Of a stretch of 42,340 bases of DNA, positions 8,162 to 16,091 are shown piece after piece; positions within the stretch are counted from its first letter, which is position 1; each line of letters starts with the position of its first letter. The stretch is from contig JABFRU010000024.1 in NCBI GenBank assembly GCA_013140985.1, positions 1 through 42,340 of the forward strand. Reading direction: 5' to 3'. Below the pieces are notes generated by a model that was not told the origin of the DNA, ran no database searches, and saw only the letters and a program-made list of their open reading frames with translations. This DNA comes from Chitinophagaceae bacterium (GTDB lineage Bacteria > Bacteroidota > Bacteroidia > Chitinophagales > Chitinophagaceae). Both the position numbers and the translations under genes were made by a program.

Positions 8162-8866
8162 TTAATCTTTTGTTGAATAAACACTGAGTTGGGCCAGGTA
8201 TTTGTCGGCCAGGTCGGCGCCTCTTTCCCCACCCACACGGGCTTCAGGAAATTTTTGTTTCAATTCGGTATATAAGTCGATAGCCTCTTTTGTGTTTTTT
8301 ATCACCCTGTCTGCAAAATAAGCAGCCATAAACAATGCCTCTGCGGAACTGGCCTGGTCATTTTCAAAATGACTGGCAGCTTTTTTATAATAGTCCAATG
8401 CATCGGAATTTTTTCCAAGATCGCCGGCGGCATCACCCATCAATTTGTAAGTTCTTGCCTGCAACGGTTTGGAGTTTGTGCTGGCTTTTTTCAAATGTGT
8501 AAGGGCTTTTTCATTATCATTTAGTTTGATATAGCAACTGCCGGCATAAAAATTGGCAAGCTTGGCTTGCTTTGTACCGCCGTACTGGCTGATAATTCTC
8601 AAAAAACCCGGATGCTGCCCATCACCATTCAATGCCAGGTTCACAGAATCCATACGGTAATATTCTTCCGCCTTGTACATAGCTTCAGCAGCTTTTGCTT
8701 CTTTGGGGTTCTTAAAGAAATTTTGATAGATGTACCAGCCTCCCACAGCAATAATGATGACCGTACAGGCGATCATGATCTGCTTGTTGTATTTTGTCCA
8801 AAAGTCTTTAGCTTTTGCAACCACTGCTGCATCGCTGCCCGCTTCCACTTGTTTCTTGTCTGCCAT
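8162..8866 (-). CDS. Membrane-anchored tetratricopeptide repeat protein (YfgM-like)
   Basis: 234 residues from the ATG at 8866. One membrane segment (about 29-49, 'IMIACTVIIIAVGGWYIY') is followed by a helical TPR-type region with units such as 'LANFYAGSCYIKLNDNEKALTHL' region at about 100-120 and 'YKLMGDAAGDLGKNSDAL'. The layout matches YfgM/BamD-adjacent TPR proteins, which are periplasmic chaperone-like adaptors. An upstream TTG at 8905 would extend into the pdhA stop region and adds a non-conserved leader, so I prefer the ATG. It lies 31 bp after pdhA on the same strand and is probably cotranscribed with it, although no functional link is evident. Confidence 0.8.
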   Translation of the reverse strand: MADKKQVEAGSDAAVVAKAKDFWTKYNKQIMIACTVIIIAVGGWYIYQNFFKNPKEAKAAEAMYKAEEYYRMDSVNLALNGDGQHPGFLRIISQYGGTKQAKLANFYAGSCYIKLNDNEKALTHLKKASTNSKPLQARTYKLMGDAAGDLGKNSDALDYYKKAASHFENDQASSAEALFMAAYFADRVIKNTKEAIDLYTELKQKFPEARVGGERGADLADKYLAQLSVYSTKD

Positions 8867-8897
8867 AATTATTATTTCTTTTTCAAAAATTGTTTTA

Positions 8898-9893
8898 TCA
8901 ATCAACGATAAAAGGATAGTTAGGATCTACATATACATCTTTCAGCACTTCACTGTCATCCGGCCAGGGACTTTCTTCTGCAAACTTCACCGATTCTGCC
9001 ACAATATCATCAACCCTTTTATTGATCGCATCGATATCTTCTTGTGAAGCAAATTTGTTATCAAGTATCGTTTTCAACACTTGTTGTATCGGGTCCTTGC
9101 TTTTATACTCATCTACTTCCTCCTTAGCCCTGTATTTCTGCGGATCACTTATCGAATGTCCTTTATAACGATAGGTCTTTATCTCTAATAAAGTAGGTCC
9201 GCCTTTTTCTCTTGCCCTCTTCACTGCCCTGCTCAAACCTTCATGTACAAATTCGGCCGCCATGCCATCGATCGTATCGGCAGGCATTTCATAACCATCA
9301 GCCAGTTTATAAATATCAATTACGTTAGAGGTACGTTCAATTGAAGTACCCATCGCATAATTGTTATTCTCGCAAATAAAGATCACCGGCAGTTTCCAAA
9401 GCATGGCCAGGTTAAAAGTTTCATGCAACATTCCCTGCCTGGCGGCGCCATCACCAAAATAACAAAGCACAACATTATCGGTGCCCCTGTATTGTTCAGC
9501 AAAAGCAAGACCTGCACCTGTACCAATCTGTGCCCCTACAATCCCATGCCCCCCATAAAAATTCACATCCTTGCCAAAAAAGTGCATACTTCCGCCCTTA
9601 CCTTTTGCACAACCTGTTGCTTTGCCATACAACTCAGCCATACAACTATTGACCGAAACTCCTTTAGCGATCGCCAATCCATGATCCCTGTAAGCCGTAA
9701 TAAAAAGATCTTCGGGCCGGGTAGCCGTCATACATCCCGCTGCAATCGCCTCCTGTCCCACGTAGGCATGAAAGAAACCACGGATCTTACCTTCCATTTT
9801 GTATTTTTCTTCAGCCATCAGTTCAAACTGGCGGATCAACTGCATCAGTTCGTACCAGTAGAGATATGTTTCTTTCGAAAATTTGCTAGCCAC
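8898..9893 (-). CDS. pdhA: Pyruvate dehydrogenase E1 component, alpha subunit
   Basis: 331 residues, standard for a heterotetrameric-type E1 alpha. The thiamine diphosphate motif starts at GDGAARQG (147-154) and closes with ENNNYAMGTS (about 175-184); 'YRDHGLAIAKG' and 'YRYKGHSISDPQKYR' (the phosphorylation-loop region of E1 alpha) are also present. It decarboxylates pyruvate and feeds acetyl groups to E2 in the cytoplasmic PDH complex. The start is a GTG at 9893: an in-frame TAG lies 6 bases upstream and the reading frame matches homologues from there. The beta subunit and E2 are not in the window. Confidence 0.94.
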   Translation of the reverse strand: MASKFSKETYLYWYELMQLIRQFELMAEEKYKMEGKIRGFFHAYVGQEAIAAGCMTATRPEDLFITAYRDHGLAIAKGVSVNSCMAELYGKATGCAKGKGGSMHFFGKDVNFYGGHGIVGAQIGTGAGLAFAEQYRGTDNVVLCYFGDGAARQGMLHETFNLAMLWKLPVIFICENNNYAMGTSIERTSNVIDIYKLADGYEMPADTIDGMAAEFVHEGLSRAVKRAREKGGPTLLEIKTYRYKGHSISDPQKYRAKEEVDEYKSKDPIQQVLKTILDNKFASQEDIDAINKRVDDIVAESVKFAEESPWPDDSEVLKDVYVDPNYPFIVD

Positions 9894-9933
9894 CCGCTAA
9901 AAATTTGAGCCGCAAAAATAAGGGAAAAAGAGT

Positions 9934-10019
9934 ACATAAGGTACAAGAATTCAAGGGACAAGGTACAAGTCAATTGTTTCTGAAACCTGTGCCTTGTGCC
10001 CTGTTCCTTGTACCTTGCG
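9934..10019. repeat. Word-type imperfect inverted repeat (GGTACAAGG family)
   Basis: The left arm (about 9934-9969) is made of variants of AAGGTACAAG and AAGGGACAAG; the right arm (about 9986-10018) is made of CCTTGTGCC, CTGTTCC and TTGTACCTTG. The arms are complementary word by word rather than base by base. It fills the spacer between divergent pdhA and recF and ends 4 bp before the recF ATG, creating a spurious in-frame upstream ATG at 9996. Confidence 0.75.
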
Positions 10020-10022
10020 TTT

Positions 10023-11105
10023 ATGCTTAGTCTTCAACGCATATCGGTACTTCAATTCAAAAACTACAGCAACCGTTTTTTTGATTTTACTGAACGGATC
10101 GTTGGTATTTGCGGTAAAAACGGGGCAGGCAAAACCAATTTGCTCGATGCTATCCATTATCTCTGCTTTACCCGCAGCTATTTTACCCGGCTCGACAGTA
10201 ATAATGTTCAACGGGACAGCAATGGTTTTAGGATCGAAGGCGACCTTGTCTTAAATGATAAGCCCGAAAAAGCTGTTTGCATTTTAAGAGAAACTGGCCG
10301 GAAAGAGTTTTCAGTGAATGATGATGCTTATGATAAATTTTCCCGGCATATCGGCCGCTATCCCTGTGTCGTTATTGCCCCGGATGATGCACAACTGATC
10401 ACAGGCGACAGCCGTGAACGAAGAGCTTTTATTGATGCTTTGCTTTCACAATTGAATGCTGAATATCTCCAGCATCTTATTACTTACCAGAAAATATTGG
10501 TGCAAAGAAATTCATTACTGAAATCCTTTGCTGAAACCAGAAACAAGGACATGGCATTGCTTGATGTGCTGGATCAGCAATTGATACCGGCCGGTGATTT
10601 TATTTTTACCAAGCGGAAAGAATTTTTTATTTCATTTCTCCCGCTTGTCAAGCATTTGTATAATGAGATTGCCAGTAATCCCGAAGACATAAATCTCTTT
10701 TATGAAAGTGAGATGTTACAGGCATCGCTGGAAGAATTGCTGAACATAAGCCGGAATAAAGATATGATGGCTCAACGCACTACTTCCGGTATTCATCGTG
10801 ACGATATAGAGATACAATTAACTGAAAAAGATTTTAAGACCATTGCTTCACAGGGACAGCGAAAGAGTTTGTTGTTTGCATTGAAATTGGCTGAAATGGA
10901 AGTATTGAAAAAGGAAAAGGGCTTCCCTCCCCTCCTGCTGCTGGATGATGTATTTGAAAAATTAGATGAGGACAGGATCAGCAATCTTTTAAATAAAGTT
11001 TGTGTGGAGAACGAAGGACAGGTTTTTATTACCGATACGAATGAGGAAAGATTGACCCGGCATTTGGAGGACCTGCAAGTCAAATACCAACTGATTACTT
11101 TATGA
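10023..11105 (+). CDS. recF: DNA replication and repair protein RecF
   Basis: 360 residues from the ATG at 10023. Walker A GKNGAGKT is at 31-38, the ABC-type signature region 'ASQGQRKSLLFALKLAE' is near residue 275, and Walker B 'LLLLDDVFEKLD' follows at about 300-311, the order of RecF-family SMC-like ATPases. RecF binds gapped DNA and helps load RecA with RecO and RecR. An in-frame ATG at 9996 lies inside an inverted repeat and adds nine residues unlike RecF, so 10023 is preferred; the protein then begins 'MLSLQRISVLQFKNY', as expected. A DciA-like gene follows, a common partner of recF. Confidence 0.95.
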   Translation: MLSLQRISVLQFKNYSNRFFDFTERIVGICGKNGAGKTNLLDAIHYLCFTRSYFTRLDSNNVQRDSNGFRIEGDLVLNDKPEKAVCILRETGRKEFSVNDDAYDKFSRHIGRYPCVVIAPDDAQLITGDSRERRAFIDALLSQLNAEYLQHLITYQKILVQRNSLLKSFAETRNKDMALLDVLDQQLIPAGDFIFTKRKEFFISFLPLVKHLYNEIASNPEDINLFYESEMLQASLEELLNISRNKDMMAQRTTSGIHRDDIEIQLTEKDFKTIASQGQRKSLLFALKLAEMEVLKKEKGFPPLLLLDDVFEKLDEDRISNLLNKVCVENEGQVFITDTNEERLTRHLEDLQVKYQLITL

Positions 11106-11206
11106 GATAAAAACTAAAAGATAATAGATAAAGTTGTTCATAATCCGTAAAGTTTTGCCGGCACTGAAGAACTTTTATCTATTAGTTTTTATCTATTATC
11201 TAACTT
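11101..11206. repeat. Word-type imperfect inverted repeat (TAAAAACTAAAAGATAA family), copy 2
   Basis: Left arm about 11104-11131 (GATAAAAACTAAAAGATAAT), right arm about 11172-11202 (ATCTATTAGTTTTTATCTAT). The left arm starts at the recF TGA stop and the right arm ends about 7 bp before the next ATG. It is an inverted-orientation copy of the element at 4513-4635, sharing the word GATAAAAGTTCTTC (here as GAAGAACTTTTATC) and a GTAAAG-containing core. Confidence 0.75.
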
Positions 11207-11212
11207 TGAGTC

Positions 11213-11494
11213 ATGGGACAATTCTCTCTCGCTGAGGCCATGCAGGAATTTTTAAAAGGCAGTCGCATCAAAGGCGGCATTCAGGCATTGCAGATAGAAG
11301 ATCTGTGGGAAGATATTATGGGAAAGACGATCGCCAATTATACTGACAAACTCCAGATCATTGGTGATAAACTGATCATTACTACTTCTGTTGCTGCGTT
11401 AAAGAATGAACTCATTTATCAAAGGGAAAAAATAAAACAACGGGTGAATGAGGCGCTGAAGCAGAAAGTGGTGAATGAGGTTATCGTTCAATAA
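11213..11494 (+). CDS. DciA-like protein (DUF721)
   Basis: 93 residues. The sequence has the compact DUF721 pattern: an N-terminal helix ('LAEAMQEFLK'), 'LQIEDLWEDIMGKTIANYT' (about 26-44), then beta strands 'KLQIIGDKLIITTSVAALKNEL' region and a closing helix. DUF721 proteins are related to DciA, the ancestral loader/operator of the replicative helicase DnaB in bacteria lacking DnaC/DnaI. The gene follows recF on the same strand, a frequent placement. Membership is clear from the W-x-x-[IV]-[MV]-G pattern; helicase loading is inferred from the family. Confidence 0.85.
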   Translation: MGQFSLAEAMQEFLKGSRIKGGIQALQIEDLWEDIMGKTIANYTDKLQIIGDKLIITTSVAALKNELIYQREKIKQRVNEALKQKVVNEVIVQ

Positions 11495-11519
11495 TTGGCT
11501 TTAGCATATGACCATTCTT

Positions 11520-11996
11520 TTATCGAACTAAGGCCGCTATCTGCTTCTCAAGCATTTCTTTAGTCATAATATCCTCACTAAAATACCTGTACTTGGTTTT
11601 GTTGTTAATCAGAAGTGTCGCCGGGAAAGCACCTGACCATGTAGGATCAATCTTGGGACAGTAATACTCCTGGTCTGTTTCATCAAGCCATAAGACATGT
11701 GCACTGATCTTTCTCTTTCTTATATATTCTGAAATTTGGGCTATTTCATTTTCAAAATTGAGACTGACCAATATAAAATGTATGCTATCGGCGGCATATT
11801 TCTCCACTTCTGGAAACAGGTCAACAAATTGCTCGGCGCAAGGCGGGCACCAGGTAGCCCAAAAATTGACAATAACAGGTTTTTTATTTTCCGCAATTAT
11901 TTTTTGAAGCTGTATAATTTTTATTTTTTCTATTTCTTGTGAAAACATGAATTTCCCAATAAACACACAGAAAGACAGAAGGAATATTTTTTTCAT
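11520..11996 (-). CDS. TlpA-like thioredoxin, periplasmic
   Basis: 158 residues. A signal peptide (about 1-19) precedes a thioredoxin fold with 'VNFWATWCPPCAEQF'; the redox pair is Cys50 and Cys53 in a WCPPC active site as in TlpA/ResA. It should act in the periplasm as a disulfide reductase or in an envelope redox pathway. The later 'GAFPATLLINN' contains the cis-Pro loop expected of the fold. It lies 32 bp downstream of the OppB-type permease gene on the same strand and may be read through from it. Confidence 0.9.
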   Translation of the reverse strand: MKKIFLLSFCVFIGKFMFSQEIEKIKIIQLQKIIAENKKPVIVNFWATWCPPCAEQFVDLFPEVEKYAADSIHFILVSLNFENEIAQISEYIRKRKISAHVLWLDETDQEYYCPKIDPTWSGAFPATLLINNKTKYRYFSEDIMTKEMLEKQIAALVR

Positions 11997-12028
11997 TTTG
12001 CTTAACTAAAATTTAAACACAATTAAAA

Positions 12029-13096
12029 CTACTGAACTCTCACCCTCGGATCCACTACCCCATATAAAATATCTGCCAATATATTTATAAGAATGAAAAA
12101 TGTTGCGGCAACCAACACCGCTCCCATCACAACAGGATAATCTAATTTTTCCAATGCATCTACTGTCACTTTTCCTATCCCCTGCCAGCTAAAAATGTAT
12201 TCAACAAAAAAAGCTCCGGCCAGTAATTCAGCAAACCAACCGGTAACGGCAGTAATGACCGGGTTCAATGCATTTCTCAAACCATGTTTCCAGATAACAG
12301 TCCGCTTACTTACTCCTTTTGCATAAGCGGTACGGATATAATCCTGGTCCAATACATCCAGCATAGCGCTTCTTGTCAACTGTGTAATAATGGCCAGCGG
12401 ACGAATGCCCAATGTTATTGCAGGTAAGATCAGGTTTTGTAATGACAATCTTTTTTCTCCTGTCACTTCATCCACTACCTGCCAGCTGCCGGCTAAATTT
12501 AGCCCGGTCCAATCACTCAATACAAATCCGAATACATACACCATGATGATGCCGATAAAGAATGATGGCGCCGATATGCCAACGATACTCGAAAAAACAG
12601 CGGAAGTATCCATCCAGGTATTTTGTTTTACAGCTGCCATTACTCCCAGCGGAATGCCGATCAGTATCGCAATGAACATGGCTGATATGGCGAGCATCAA
12701 TGTGCCGGGTAAGGCCTGCATTAAAATATTCCAGACCGGACGTTTGCTTTGATAGGATGTGCGGAGATAAGGAACTTTGAATCCAAATTTTTTATTGCCA
12801 CCAATAAAGATCCCTTTTAGTTTTTTCTTCTCTATATCTGCTTTGCTGTGAAAGCAAATAGGGGAAACATCATTCAGATAATATAAGAATTGTTTGAAGC
12901 GGGATATTTTTTCTCCGTTATCATTAATGAGATAAAGCTCTTTGCGGATGTTTGATTGGGTGGTTGAATCGCTTGACTGTCCCGCCACCATCCTTGCCGG
13001 ATCACCGATGCCCTGGAAAAGAAAAAAAACCAATACCACAACGCCTATCAGCACCAGCAGGCCATAGAATGCTTTTTTGGCGATGTATTTTATCAT
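12029..13096 (-). CDS. ABC transporter permease, DppB/OppB family
   Basis: 355 residues with six predicted membrane segments: one at about 9-28 and five after residue 130. The cytoplasmic EAA loop is visible as 'DYIRTAYAKGVSKRTVIWKHGLRNALNP'-type sequence near residue 240. The long periplasmic stretch between segments 1 and 2 is typical of OppB/DppB. The family imports oligopeptides, dipeptides or nickel; the substrate cannot be told. No ATPase, second permease or binding protein is nearby, so its partners are elsewhere. Its ATG overlaps the stop of the upstream BT_3928-type gene by 4 bp (ATGA), which suggests translational coupling. Confidence 0.92.
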   Translation of the reverse strand: MIKYIAKKAFYGLLVLIGVVVLVFFLFQGIGDPARMVAGQSSDSTTQSNIRKELYLINDNGEKISRFKQFLYYLNDVSPICFHSKADIEKKKLKGIFIGGNKKFGFKVPYLRTSYQSKRPVWNILMQALPGTLMLAISAMFIAILIGIPLGVMAAVKQNTWMDTSAVFSSIVGISAPSFFIGIIMVYVFGFVLSDWTGLNLAGSWQVVDEVTGEKRLSLQNLILPAITLGIRPLAIITQLTRSAMLDVLDQDYIRTAYAKGVSKRTVIWKHGLRNALNPVITAVTGWFAELLAGAFFVEYIFSWQGIGKVTVDALEKLDYPVVMGAVLVAATFFILINILADILYGVVDPRVRVQ

Positions 13097-14358
13097 GGCA
13101 GTTTTTTTACTGCGGCAATGATGGAATTAAGTTTCCTGAAACTTTGTTTGTCAACGATCGTCCCGGCTTTTAAAAAATAGATACAGGGATTTGTCCTTGC
13201 CGCAGTCTTGATAGCCGTATAATCACATGTCAATATTTGCAGACCGGCAAATGGGGTCTTGCTGATCTTTTCTCCGGCCTCACCCGGTCTTGAAGTAACA
13301 AGATAAGCAGGGATATTTTTTGCTTTCAACTCTGTGAAAAGTTTTGAAAAGCATTTTTCCCATTTGGAAACCGGCACGGAAAAATTCTCACAAAATAACA
13401 GAACAGCATAAGGCTGGTTTAAAATAATTCCTGTTGAATCTTCGCCGGTCACTCCTTTCAGATCAAATCCTTTGATCGGCGGTTGATTGTTTTTTCCTTC
13501 TATCTTGTCCTCATCTTTATTCAGGAGGATATATTTATAATTGCTTGTAGTAAAATCATCAGGAAATTTTTCCGAAGTAAACCTGGCGCTGACACCTGTT
13601 CCTGCTTTTCTGTAAACCATGATCTTTTTGAAAGTAACAGAGTCAACTTCTGTTGAATCCTTTTTTACAAAAAGAAATTCTTTCTTGTTGAGTTCTTTCG
13701 GTACGCTGTCGATCGGGAAAATGGAAACAGTGGCATCTTTTAAATATTCGTAAGTAATTATTACCCTGTCAGGAACTGCATTAGCCGGCATTTCCATTTG
13801 TTTTGTAATGTTCTTCCCTTTTTTAAAGGGCAGGCAGTCAACAAAAGGAAGATAGGTCAGTGCATACCATTGAACACCGAAGGAAAGTACCGTAATGACA
13901 AACATGGAGATCGTTGTTGCCTTTTCCTGGAACAACGGTTTTATCAGCTTCCTTTTCCAGAAAATAAAAATGATCAGTGCCAGCAGCAACAGGTCTTTCA
14001 GGAATGAGGTGAAGGGTGTAATGGGCAGGCAATCGCCAAAACATCCGCAATTTTTAAATTTGCCGGATAAATAAGCATAGCCGGTGAGAAATGTAAAAAA
14101 GATGATGAGCAGTAATAACAACCAGCTGAATAATTTGATCCTCCATCCCAGCAATAAAGCAAAGCCAGCAATGATCTCAAATGCATTCATCAATACCGAC
14201 ATCAGCAATGTCCATGAATTGAATTCAGACATTCCCCAGAGATCGAAGAACTCCTGCATCTTATAACTCAAACCCAACGGATCGTTGGCTTTCACCAATC
14301 CGGAAAAAATAAATAACAGGCCAACAATGATCCTTGCTGTGGTAACGGCTGCTTTCAT
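13093..14358 (-). CDS. BT_3928-family DoxX-like membrane protein
   Basis: 421 residues. The N-terminal 165 residues form a four-helix DoxX/MauE-like membrane domain beginning 'ARIIVGLLFIFSGLVKANDPLG', with a Cys-rich 'NCGCFGDC' loop near 117-124 as in MauE-type proteins that handle disulfides. The C-terminal 220 residues follow another hydrophobic helix and include a region (about 325-421) that looks like a thioredoxin-fold relative without a CxxC. Function is unknown; a redox role in the envelope is plausible from the MauE-like Cys loop and a TlpA-type thioredoxin two genes downstream. It is sandwiched without gap between the DUF1599 gene and the permease gene. Confidence 0.85.
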   Translation of the reverse strand: MKAAVTTARIIVGLLFIFSGLVKANDPLGLSYKMQEFFDLWGMSEFNSWTLLMSVLMNAFEIIAGFALLLGWRIKLFSWLLLLLIIFFTFLTGYAYLSGKFKNCGCFGDCLPITPFTSFLKDLLLLALIIFIFWKRKLIKPLFQEKATTISMFVITVLSFGVQWYALTYLPFVDCLPFKKGKNITKQMEMPANAVPDRVIITYEYLKDATVSIFPIDSVPKELNKKEFLFVKKDSTEVDSVTFKKIMVYRKAGTGVSARFTSEKFPDDFTTSNYKYILLNKDEDKIEGKNNQPPIKGFDLKGVTGEDSTGIILNQPYAVLLFCENFSVPVSKWEKCFSKLFTELKAKNIPAYLVTSRPGEAGEKISKTPFAGLQILTCDYTAIKTAARTNPCIYFLKAGTIVDKQSFRKLNSIIAAVKKLP

Positions 14359-14889
14359 TTACATAAGGATTAAAGCAAATACGGCATAATTGATAATATC
14401 GAGATAATTGGCATCTATCCCCTCACTCATGATCGTTTTGCCATCATTATTTACTATTTGTCTTATGCGTTGCAATTTCATCAGGATAAGATCAACAAAA
14501 CTTTCCTGGCTCATGCTCCGCCATGCTTCACCATAATCATGGTTCTTGTCATTCATCAGGTCTTTGGCTGTTTGTACATTTTTGTCATACAATCGGGCTG
14601 CTTCATTTACGTCCATTTCTTCGGGTGCATCATCAGGTAGTTCTAATTGTATCAGTCCTATCACTGCATAATTAATAATGCCTTTGAATTCTGCGGCAAT
14701 ATCATCCGCTACTTTTTGTTTTCCTTTTTGCTGAATCGTTCTTATCCGTTGTGCCTTGATGAATATCTGGTCAACAATGGAAATGGTTCGCAGCACCCTC
14801 CAGGCTGTGCCATAATCGCTGGCTTTCTTCAAAAAGATCTCTTTGCAGGATGCGATGGCGCTGTCGTATTGATTGTTAGTTACTGTCAT
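14359..14889 (-). CDS. DUF1599 domain protein
   Basis: About 176 residues containing two copies of the DUF1599 pattern: 'DYGTAWRVLRTISIVDQIFIKAQRIR' region at about 20-45 and 'DYGEAWRSMSQESFVDLILMKLQRIR' region at about 115-140, each followed by a '[ID]IINYAV' helix. Nucleotide-modification-associated proteins share this fold; the actual activity is unknown. A non-ATG start at 14925 would add residues read from an inverted repeat, so I place the start at the ATG 14889 (14898 is an alternative). The stop directly abuts the ATG of the BT_3928-type gene (no intergenic bases), indicating an operon. Confidence 0.85.
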   Translation of the reverse strand: MTVTNNQYDSAIASCKEIFLKKASDYGTAWRVLRTISIVDQIFIKAQRIRTIQQKGKQKVADDIAAEFKGIINYAVIGLIQLELPDDAPEEMDVNEAARLYDKNVQTAKDLMNDKNHDYGEAWRSMSQESFVDLILMKLQRIRQIVNNDGKTIMSEGIDANYLDIINYAVFALILM

Positions 14890-14972
14890 ATATGTCATGT
14901 AAGTCAAATGAGTCAAAGCTGTCAATTCGGAAAGTCATATGACTTATATGACCAATTTGACTTCTATGACTA
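14887..14972. repeat. Word-type imperfect inverted repeat (AGTCATA/TGAC family)
   Basis: The left half is a run of GTCA-containing words (GTCATATATGTCATG, AAGTCAAATGAGTCAAAG) and the right half a run of TGAC words (ATATGACCAATTTGACTTC), with AGTCATATGACT as a perfect palindrome at the junction. It fills the spacer between the divergent DUF1599 and folP genes and overlaps the DUF1599 start. Confidence 0.75.
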
Positions 14973-14973
14973 T

Positions 14974-14981
14974 TATCTTCG
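14974..14981 (+). promoter_or_regulatory. Possible -7 element for folP
   Basis: TATCTTCG is one base from the TAnnTTTG word and sits 24 bp before the folP ATG. The same octamer precedes ndk. No clear -33 element is visible. Confidence 0.25.
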
Positions 14982-15005
14982 TTCAAAAATAACGAACAAA
15001 GGCTA

Positions 15006-15830
15006 ATGTTTACACTCAATTGCAAAGGAAGATCATTAATAATAGAAAAGCCGGTGGTGATGGGCATTATCAACATCACTCCTGATTCTTTTTACCGCAG
15101 GAGCCGGTTTGAGGGAACAGCGATCTTGCAACAAGCCGAACAAATGCTGAAGGAGGGGGCAACCATACTTGATATTGGCGGACAAAGTACAAGACCCGGG
15201 AGTGAACGAGTAAGTGCAGAAGATGAAATAAAAAGAGTGACCGGGCCTGTCACCGAAATTCATAAAAATTTTCCGGGAGCATTTATTTCTATTGACACTT
15301 ATCATGCTGCCGTAGCTAAAGAAGCCGTTGCTGCCGGTGCGTCCATCGTCAATGATATAAGTGCGGGAAGTATGGATAAGGATATGATCAAAACGGTGGC
15401 ATCGCTGCAAGTCCCTTATGTGCTGATGCACATGAAAGGCACACCGGAAACAATGCAGCAGGAAGCAAAATATGATGATGTAACAAAAGAAGTGCTTGAT
15501 TTTTTCATTTTAAAAAAAGAGGAACTGCAGGAAGCAGGGATAACCCAGGTCATCATTGATCCCGGTTTTGGTTTTGGAAAAACGATTGCTCAGAATTTTG
15601 AACTGCTTCGCAACCTTTCCTCTTTCAAAATGCTGAATTGCCCGGTAATGGCCGGCTTATCCCGCAAGTCAACTATTTACAAAACTCTCACTATATCTCC
15701 CGATGAGGCATTGAACGGAACAACTGTCATGAATACGATCGGTTTACTGAATGGCGCTATGATACTCCGTGTGCATGATGTAAAAGAGGCTGCACAAGTT
15801 ATACAACTGATAGAAGCGTATAAAAAATAG
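15006..15830 (+). CDS. folP: Dihydropteroate synthase
   Basis: 274 residues. The two signature regions are present: 'MGIINITPDSFY' (19-30) and 'DIGGQSTRPGSERVS' (about 56-70), with 'IDPGFGFGKT' near residue 180 and 'GLSRKS' near 220, which bind the pterin and phosphate. The enzyme joins p-aminobenzoate to the hydroxymethyl-dihydropterin diphosphate in folate synthesis. The tail of the first signature is 'YRRSRF' rather than the common 'SDGG', as in Bacteroidota enzymes. The gene is monocistronic, ending in a 14-bp perfect hairpin that contains the stop codon. Confidence 0.96.
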   Translation: MFTLNCKGRSLIIEKPVVMGIINITPDSFYRRSRFEGTAILQQAEQMLKEGATILDIGGQSTRPGSERVSAEDEIKRVTGPVTEIHKNFPGAFISIDTYHAAVAKEAVAAGASIVNDISAGSMDKDMIKTVASLQVPYVLMHMKGTPETMQQEAKYDDVTKEVLDFFILKKEELQEAGITQVIIDPGFGFGKTIAQNFELLRNLSSFKMLNCPVMAGLSRKSTIYKTLTISPDEALNGTTVMNTIGLLNGAMILRVHDVKEAAQVIQLIEAYKK

Positions 15831-15860
15831 AAGAGTGATCTTTTTCAGATCACTCTTCTA
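15828..15860 (+). terminator. Perfect 14-bp hairpin at the end of folP
   Basis: TAGAAGAGTGATCT and AGATCACTCTTCTA pair perfectly around TTTTC. The folP TAG stop is the first three bases of the stem. There is no T-run after the stem, so it may act as an RNA 3'-end stabiliser or a weak terminator. Confidence 0.6.
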
Positions 15861-15919
15861 TACCACGAAGTTGAGATCATGGCCTTAATCCAGGTTTTTC
15901 GCAGGTTCACTCGTAAAGT

Positions 15920-16090
15920 ATGGATCAAAATATGGAGCAACAAAAAGTACAGATGGTGGCAGGATCAAATGTTCTCAAAAGGTTCGGCGGTTACATCCGG
16001 ATCAATGGACTAAAAACGGAGCCACAAAAAAAATACCCATCCTTAGATGGGTACAAAGTTGCGACATTATTTGATTCAACGATCACTTAG
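15920..16090 (+). CDS. Possible 56-residue ORF
   Basis: An ATG-initiated open frame of 56 codons begins 'MDQNMEQQKVQMVAG', continues 'NVLKRFGGYIRINGLKTE' and stops at TAG 16090, one base before the 3' end of the convergent FKBP gene. The composition is protein-like. Against it, no ribosome binding site or promoter word is seen, and a hairpin that looks like the FKBP terminator lies inside the frame. Without it, the stretch between folP and the FKBP gene would hold only the two hairpins. I would call this unproven. Confidence 0.22.
   Translation: MDQNMEQQKVQMVAGSNVLKRFGGYIRINGLKTEPQKKYPSLDGYKVATLFDSTIT
16022..16053 (-). terminator. Rho-independent terminator of the FKBP lipoprotein gene
   Basis: Read on the minus strand, TACCCATC pairs with GATGGGTA around TAAG and is followed immediately by eight T. 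It lies about 40 bp after the FKBP stop. Confidence 0.72.
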
Positions 16091-16091
16091 G

